A stretch of 64,000 nucleotides of DNA, from the NCBI GenBank assembly GCA_033220425.1, contig CM065647.1:744001-808000 (forward strand), given 5' to 3'. The notes below the pieces were generated by a model. The model was not told the origin of the DNA. It was given only the letters and a program-made list of their open reading frames with translations, and ran no database searches. Shown here in pieces: positions 57,683 through 64,000 of this stretch. The DNA comes from Lepraria neglecta (taxonomy: Eukaryota > Ascomycota > Lecanoromycetes > Lecanorales > Stereocaulaceae). A program made the translations under genes and the position numbers. Numbering within the stretch: position 1 is the stretch's first letter; each line of letters starts with the position of its first letter.

Positions 57683-58271
57683 GGAAGCGATTGAGACTGT
57701 GGAAGCTTTGTCTCCCCAGTCTCCTCATGATAGACCTGACTGTTTGATTGCAAAAGTTGTTGAAGGCGAGCTTGTCCGGTCTTCTGACCTCGAACGATAA
57801 GGAAAGTGCTAGTCACGAAAAAGCAATGTCTACGTGACCTTGCAGCTGGAGCTCTAAGCCGCACCCCCCGCGCTAAAGCGCGTCATCCCGGTCGAAACAT
57901 ATGCCTAAGGCCCGCTAAACGTTTAGGGCATAACTCCCTGAAACTCTACCCCAACTATAGACACCTCGACGCCTACATATCCGACACAGCTCTCAAAAGC
58001 ACGCATGACTGACTCAACGAATGGTCCACCTCCCTGGTTTGTCTTTTATCCATATACACATGCTCAAACACACCCGCTTAGATCAAAAGTCACATGCATG
58101 TTCCATTTATAGCGTTGTCGTGGGAATATTTGCATTAGGTACTTCATTGCTATAAACGCGGGGAATAGACACTTCGATAAATGCGCTGATTTTGGGTATC
58201 ATCGAGTCACTCCAATCACCCAAGCTCCTTTCGTAATCTATATCCAATGCCGCTAAAAGCACATCACTTAT
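57683..58271. other. Intergenic region between Rav1 start and Sfi1 3' end
   Basis: 590 bases: the Rav1 promoter next to 57683 and the Sfi1 3' UTR near 58272. The plus frame at 57806-58012 has no motif. Confidence 0.5.
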
Positions 58272-61200
58272 TCACGATCCTCCTCTTCCCGTCCCAGTCG
58301 CTGGAGTCCTCGGCGAATCCTCCAATATCGCTCCAAATGTACTCCCTCGTAAAGCAGTAGTCGACCTCCCAAACCCTCCCCTTCTCGCCGTCCTCGGCGT
58401 CGAGCCAAGCTGAGAGCGAAGCCGAGACTCAAAAGGAGTTCCAGCTGGAGTAGTAGAGACTCTGACCAATGCCTTAGCCCTCGCGGCTCTTTTTGATGGT
58501 GTGCTCAAGTACCCAGGCAAAGGCGTATTGCTCGACTGTGCTTTCAAAGCCGGGATCCAGTCACCGATATCAAATTCTGTCCAGTCTTCAGCACGTGTGG
58601 TGGGCGCATCAATGTCGTCTGTCTCGGGTCGAGGCCTCATTCTGCTGGCTCTTGATGAAGATGGCTGGTCGTTTTTGGGCCGACTGAGCCTTTTGCCCGT
58701 CTTCTCTTGCCACCGTCTGATGAGATTATGATAGTGGCGTTTTTCGTACCAATTCTTGAGATTTTCTGCTTTCGCTTCTCGGCCTTTTAACTCGATAAGC
58801 CTGAGGCGAAGTTTATGGAACCAGGCGAAAGCGACATTCTTAACACGCATGTCGTAATTCAACTCCGCTATTTCTTCTAGTCTCGATTGATCTTCTAGCC
58901 TTTCCATCCATGTGTAAAGATGGCGTTCTAGCAGGCGCAGATCGTAATGTCGGATTGCCTGATGGTCTTGATCCATCCTGAGGTCGAATTGGGTCTTCCA
59001 GTGGTCAAAAAGGCTTGTGCCTACTCGAAGCAGTTGATTCTGGTAAGTAAGGTTGGTTTCGTGCTGCATATCATTAATCTGCGCTGAGAGACTTCGCCAC
59101 CGCTGTAAGACACCGGCAGCCAGGTTCATCTTCAATCTGCGCCTGACCTGCACATATGCATTGCGACGCTTCTGCTTTTTCGATTCCACAGTCGCAGCTT
59201 GCCAAAGCTTAAGGAGTTTCCTGCAGATGAAATAGAAACGGGCGTCTTTTGCCCACCCATCCAACTTTCTAATGTGCGCTAAGTTCCAAGTCCACAGTTG
59301 CAAGACTTCCTGAGCAATTTTGGGAGTGTGAAATTCGAAGGCGATTTGCTCGGCCTGCCGTTGGAAGTGAAGCTGCGAGCGCCATTGAAACAGGAGATTC
59401 TGTAGAAGAGCCTGCCCGCGAGCGTCTTCAATTATTTGGCAACTCTGGGAGCGTTGCGATTGGCGCAATAAGCACTCGTTTTTCAAGTTGTCAAGGCATC
59501 GCTGTTTGAGCCGTTCTTCTAGAAGTCTCTGCAGAAGGACATATCTTTCCGCAACAACCCACTTGTAAAGCACTTTTAAGCAATAGCGATCATCTATTCG
59601 GTGGGCTAGCGTTAGACAGCGCAAACGGTCGTTCCATTGGCTAAATGCAATTCTCATAATCCGCAGGCGACAGACATGCTCTGCTTGCTTCTCAAACCTG
59701 AACCTCGTGACGAAGGTCGTGAATGTCGCGCCAGCTACTCTCCAGTCGACCATGTTCGAGACTTGTCGAGCCAAGGGCGCATATCGCTGACGGATTATCC
59801 AAATTTGGAGAGCATGGGACGTCTGGTTTTGATGGTTGAATGCGACGGCTTCTCGTTGACCAGAAAGGATGACTCGAGTTTTTTCCAGCCATCGTGACAA
59901 GACCTTCCTCTGGGCCAAGTTGTTCGACTGCATTGTGATCTGCTGATCGCGTCTTCGGTTATCTCTGAAGGTAGCAACCAAGTGAAAGAGGTATTTGCGT
60001 TTAAGTTTTGCTGCTCTCCATTCCGGAGCGCGCCTCTCACAGAAACCCCAGAACCACTGCCAGTACGCGTTCCTCGAGACTGTCTCATGGCGGACTAAAT
60101 CGGCTTTGATATCATCGGTCAAGCTTTGGACGTAGCGCCGTTTCCAGACACCAAAGAACTTTCGTAGTCCTTGGTGGCGCATCTTCAGCTGATTCGCGAT
60201 GGTTATGCCACGCCATGCTCGAAAGTATTTCATGCCCAGAATGTGCTCTCGTGCATCCGACGTCCGCAAGGCTTCATCATGCGTGCACTGCGCCCAATGT
60301 GTGAATGCTTTGCTTAGTAGCTGCAGGTCTCTAGCTCTTGCAGTCCTTTGTTCGAGATGGTTGAAATATCGCTCTGTTGCAACTGCTTGCTTTTTCGCAT
60401 GTAATCGTAGACGCCAATGCTCAAAAGCCTGGCGGAGGAGGGTCTCCTTGTCTCGTGCAGACGCAAGTCTATCCATATGCTCATGTTGGTCTTTTGCCTG
60501 AAGGGCAGCGAAGCACCATTTGTCGACCACATCGCGGGCAATGGAGCGAATCCGGTAATGATAAAATGTGTCTGCGTCTCGGAGTAATTGAGTCCTTGAC
60601 GGGTTGTAGAGTTGCGCAGATTTTGATACTGCATATAGTTGCTCTTTTGGGTATGCTGCTGGCGCTTCGATGCCGTTCTCAAGCTCACTGCGTGTCAAAG
60701 ACACATCTTCTTCTACTGAAAAGGCTGCGCGGATTGGAATTTCCGGTTCTCCAGCAGTAGGTCCAGCATGATCCTGTGGTTGTTCGTCGCCCCGACTTGA
60801 CACAGACTTATGTCTTCGTTGATAGTGCTGTAAATTATTAGCAAATTCTTGCGCCGTCAGCCTATCCCTCCTAGTCTGGTTTCCTGCAGCTCTTGAGGCC
60901 AAGGCGTTCGTAGTTGTCTTTTCCGTCCTTCTCGTAGTAGCTCTCGTCGACGGTCGATTGTCCAATACGGCCTGTTCGGTGGTCTCGAGTCGCGACATAG
61001 AATCTGCTCGCGACCGGACTTGTCGAGTGCTTTCGTCCTCTGCATCATACAAAGAAGCGAAGGAAGCTCGCCTTGACCTTCGTTGAGGTTTGAGGGGACT
61101 TCGCAACTGCTTATCGCCGTCATTGCCAGTTCTGAGATCTCTGGTAATGTTTGTCGTAACGTCCTGTATTCCCTCTTCGTCCGGCACGAACTCGATCTGG

Positions 61201-61552
61201 AATCCAAGCTCTTCGAGGAGCGCCTCGAACCGCTCATACAAAGACTGCCCCTCTTCTCGTCCATCTCCCAACCTAAACAAGAAGCGCAAGTAGATCTGAT
61301 CATGATCTGGATCCAGTCCATTCTCGTGGAGGATCTTCTCGTACGCCGCGAAGATGGCGCGGAAGGGTTGGGTTTCAACTTTGGGGTACTGTTCGGCGGA
61401 CTTGATGATTTGGTATAGAATTGCGACATCTGTCGAGCACTGTTAGCTGCGACCACTTCAGAGGCAAATCCTTGAAACGTACTTTCATCTGTGAGTGGGG
61501 AATAGTCCTCGGCGCTATTGTGTTCTTCGGAGAGTGGGGACTCTGGAGGCAT
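58272..61552 (-). CDS. SFI1: Sfi1-type centrin-binding spindle-pole protein
   Basis: Long helical filament that binds centrin (Cdc31) along its length and forms the half-bridge needed for spindle pole body duplication. Exons 61483-61552 and 58272-61429 on the minus strand (53-nt intron, phase 1), 1,075 residues. The start ATG 61552 gives MPPESPLSEEH, and the spliced N-terminus shows DENVAILYQIIKSAEQ and GLDPDHDQIYLRFLFRLGDG, known from fungal Sfi1. From about residue 290 to 900 there are roughly twenty repeats ending in a hydrophobic-x2-W core (for example LLRQAFEHWRLRL, LLSKAFTHWAQCT, KYFRAWRGI, KFFGVWKRR). The C-terminus is Arg/Ser/Thr-rich, where phosphorylation controls duplication in yeast. 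Confidence 0.94.
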
Positions 61553-62161
61553 CGACAGTATCGGCGCCTACCACGCGTCGATTGCGAAGGCATGAAGATG
61601 GTTTGATGGTCCCCGAGTCAGTAATTTGATGTAAGTAAACAGCGATACGATTCATATCAGTTCGTAAGCGGCTTCTGCTAGCAATATGGACCATGCGACG
61701 GCGAGATGTTGATGTTGATGTTGATGTTCTGCGGGCCAGTTTGACGCGGATACTCTGTGTGCAGGTGACAACGCGTCCGATTTGGGATGGTCTCGACGCG
61801 CCGCTTTACGAGGCCATCTAATTCGAGCAACCTGAAATATAGAATTGACCAGACAGTATTGACGGGTAATTTTCAAATGATTCGAGATGACTACCAATGT
61901 TGCCAATAATGTTGCTAGGACTACTACCTAGATCTAAGGATTAACCCTCCCCGCCTCAAGCACCCGCCGAGAACGGAGGAAGTTTCCGGGGCAGAATTTC
62001 TTGACCAATGTTGGAGCAAGCTCTAGATAGAGCAGCCTTGGACTTTTGAATTCAAGCTTTCCTCTTCTCTCAATATTATAAAGGGCCAACATTGGCCCGA
62101 AACATCTGTTTCAACGCGAGACGTAGGTGGCTCTGCAACTACGGTTTTGAGATATTCGATC
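61553..62161. promoter_or_regulatory. Divergent promoter, Sfi1 and the 62-kb gene
   Basis: About 610 bases between two outward-facing starts, containing the GATGTT repeat. A TATA-like ATATTATAAAGG lies at about 62073-62084, 78 bp before the ATG at 62162, and is a plausible core promoter element for the plus-strand gene. Confidence 0.45.
61705..61728. repeat. Hexanucleotide repeat GATGTT x4
   Basis: Four perfect copies of GATGTT in the divergent promoter between Sfi1 and the 62-kb gene. It is a simple microsatellite. Confidence 0.9.
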
Positions 62162-62845
62162 ATGTCTTACCGTTCTTTACTGGCATCGGCTTCCTTCATT
62201 AAGCCTGCTGCCGCTCAAGCGCCAGTCTCTGATCTCACTGGATACCCAAGCGGTCTCGCAAGCGTTGCCGTCGTAAGCTACTACGGTGTATCATCCGACA
62301 AGGATGTTCTCCCACATCGTAGGCGCATCGCTGGCATGGGCATGGAGCATATCGCCAGAGATTTCGCAACGGGTCCTCGACGAGGCAAGGATGCCTACCT
62401 CAAAGGCGTTGTCATTTCTCGCGAGCCTGAAAAACATCAACGCAGCGCTTGGGCGAGGAGGATTTGCGGTAAACGACCGGACGTGAACGAAGCTATAGGC
62501 GTCCCATCCTTGGATGGCGAAGAAATCATCAAGCGATGCGCCAAGGCTTTCACGAATATCTCGGAGAGTACGCTAAAACTTCTAGAAGACAAGGCGTCTT
62601 GGGGAGAAGAAGGCCATTGGCTTGCGGCCACCGCAGCATTCTGTCAGGTGGTCGACGATCTGCCGGGTGGTGCTCAGATCTTGCATCAATGTCAACAGAA
62701 AAAGGATGACTGGGACGCCATGGTTACTGTCTACCATTCGTTGCAAGTTCTCGTAGAAGGCAGAACAAATACAGTCGAAATGCCGCCGATACAAGGGAAA
62801 AGCATAACAAGTCTAAAAGCACTGATGCTTCGCGTGGACACGTAG
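62162..62845 (+). CDS. Hypothetical protein, 227 residues
   Basis: Single open exon from ATG 62162, preceded by a TATA-like box. The N-terminus is Ser/Ala-rich (SYRSLLASASFIKPAAAQA), perhaps a weak targeting sequence. The remainder is mixed charge and helical, with a segment GEEGHWLAATAAFCQVVDDL and DDWDAMVTVYHSLQVLVEG. No family recognised; composition and length favour a real protein. Confidence 0.5.
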   Translation: MSYRSLLASASFIKPAAAQAPVSDLTGYPSGLASVAVVSYYGVSSDKDVLPHRRRIAGMGMEHIARDFATGPRRGKDAYLKGVVISREPEKHQRSAWARRICGKRPDVNEAIGVPSLDGEEIIKRCAKAFTNISESTLKLLEDKASWGEEGHWLAATAAFCQVVDDLPGGAQILHQCQQKKDDWDAMVTVYHSLQVLVEGRTNTVEMPPIQGKSITSLKALMLRVDT

Positions 62846-63059
62846 GAAGAAGGAGGACGACCGGTACATATATCTTGCTATTTGTTTCTCCGGATCCTAG
62901 GTCATTGTGCAGGCTTTTCCTATGGACAGCTAATGCTTGGGGCTCATGCACATCTGAAAAAAGCACCGTGGGCGGCGGTGATTTATGTTGAATTCCAAAA
63001 AGCCGTTGAGATAACTTCTTCACAAGAGGAAGTCATCTCTGTTCTTGAGATGGCGGTCC

Positions 63060-63853
63060 ATGACTGCTGCTTCTACGCTCGTGAATGCGACCTTAGAGTA
63101 TGGGGTCACAGATTCGGTGACTTTTGTGCTTCTCTTGTCAGTGGCTGTATCATTGCTGCTCTCGTATCTCTGGGCTCTACGGCAGGCAGTTGGGTTGCCG
63201 TTACCGCGGCTGCGGTTGCCGATCCAAAACCAGTGGCAGGCCTCACATCTGCTTCTTGGGGCTACCCGACCGGCAGGCGCGCACACATGGAAGCCCGGTC
63301 TCGTCCCTCTCATGGTCATGCAAGCGTTTCTTTGAAGCGCCAGTCATGGTTGACTAGCTTTGACCAAGCTATATGTCAGGATATTATATGGCAATTATTG
63401 GTAGGCCTTGTTAGTGTTCTTGTGCTTTCGTTCAAGTTCACAGTCCGGTCTGCATTAGGATTTGGCAAATTCAACCCGCCTGCAGCTTGGATATTCTGGT
63501 TTGGTGTTGCTAGTGCTGGCTTAGGTGTCCTGATTAGTTTTCAAATCCCGCTTTGGGCGAGGAAGAGCAGCGGACGATGGGGCATGATGCATGGAGTAGT
63601 GATATTGAGTGTGGCGGTACTCAATCTTGTTTTGAGACTTGTTTGGCGCGAAGCGGCAGGTGTCGTAAGCATTCGATCCTTTTGGGTTTCGGATGCCTGC
63701 GTGTGGTTATACTGCGTTGCTGGCAGCTGGTTCTCCGTCCACCTCAGCGAATCCACTGAATACCCTGCCACCGGATGGATTTGGCCATCCGTGTGGATGT
63801 TAGCATTGGCGTCCTGCGGTGCAGGAGTACCCCGTGCTCTACCTGCGAACTAA
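63060..63853 (+). CDS. Putative polytopic membrane protein
   Basis: Preferred model: exon 63060-63314, intron 63315-63379 (donor GTCATG, acceptor ATGTCAG), exon 63380-63853, 242 residues. The first exon has an N-glycosylation sequon (NAT) and a clean membrane span (VTFVLLLSVAVSLLLSYLWAL). The second has spans around WQLLVGLVSVLVLSF, PPAAWIFWFGVASAGLGVLI, MMHGVVILSVAVLNLVL, VWLYCVAGSW and WPSVWMLALASC. An unspliced frame from 62882 also covers the second exon, but reads less natural sequence in place of the first. The donor is weak, so the junction is uncertain. No family recognised. Confidence 0.45.
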
Positions 63854-64000
63854 GTATATCCTGTAATATCTTTGCGCATAGCAATTCGTATCGAATCAAT
63901 GAAATGTTCCAGGAAATCAAAAGATTATAAGAGATGTAGGCGTCTACCAGGTAAATCGGGTCTGTTCTCGAGGAACAGAAAGAATTCCGACCAGGACCTT
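63854..64000. other. 3' flank at window edge
   Basis: Terminal 147 bases after the membrane-protein stop, without a coding feature; AATCAAAAGATTATAAGAG near 63920 is AT-rich and could serve polyadenylation. Confidence 0.4.

Noticed and set aside
61705-61728. GATGTT array considered as a regulatory binding-site cluster.
   Set aside because: A simple microsatellite explains it; no known factor site matches.
1-64000. CRISPR arrays, bacterial operons, ribosome binding sites and prophage features.
   Set aside because: The sequence is eukaryotic; spliceosomal introns are in most genes and no regularly spaced direct repeats occur.

Overview
The window is a piece of a filamentous ascomycete (Pezizomycotina) nuclear chromosome. 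The signs are many short GT-AG introns (about 42-103 nt, often with a CTNAC-type branch site near the acceptor), Kozak-type starts rather than ribosome binding sites, and fungal families (RAVE/Rav1, Sfi1, APSES factor, SigF-like NTF2 protein, FunK1 kinase). The class cannot be settled from the sequence alone.

Left block, 1-32.7 kb: conserved, gene-dense housekeeping DNA. In order: DNA topoisomerase II (5' end cut by the window edge), an Xbp1-like APSES/KilA-N DNA-binding protein, a reticulon, a CCCH zinc-finger gene with a stop between its two fingers (minus), a mitochondrial acyl-CoA dehydrogenase (minus), an INCENP/Sli15-type chromosomal passenger protein, an SSXT-domain protein (minus), histidinol-phosphate aminotransferase, a large J-domain protein, a TMN/EMP70 nonaspanin and a SigF-like NTF2 membrane protein (minus).

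Middle block, 32.7-51 kb: a gene-poor accessory segment. It holds one intact and two decayed copies of a single-pass Cys-containing membrane protein, an F-box gene broken by two in-frame stops, an unidentified three-exon gene facing a broken convergent gene, imperfect repeats, an intact FunK1-type kinase with a nuclease-like motif pair ahead of its kinase domain, and a decayed secreted-protein gene with a stop in its signal peptide. Every in-frame stop seen here can be explained by C-to-T change, so repeat-induced point mutation (RIP) or similar decay is possible but unproven.

Right block, 51-64 kb: conserved genes return. An OPT-family transporter with an overlapping upstream ORF, RAVE subunit Rav1 (minus) and the centrin-binding spindle-pole protein Sfi1 (minus) are followed by two unrecognised genes at the right edge.

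Four conserved genes concern chromosomes and division (TOP2, INCENP, Sfi1, SSXT remodeller subunit) and several concern the endomembrane system (reticulon, nonaspanin, Rav1, OPT). Neighbours are not otherwise functionally clustered, and no biosynthetic cluster, transposon with intact ORFs, tRNA or CRISPR array was found. All gene models were spliced by eye.
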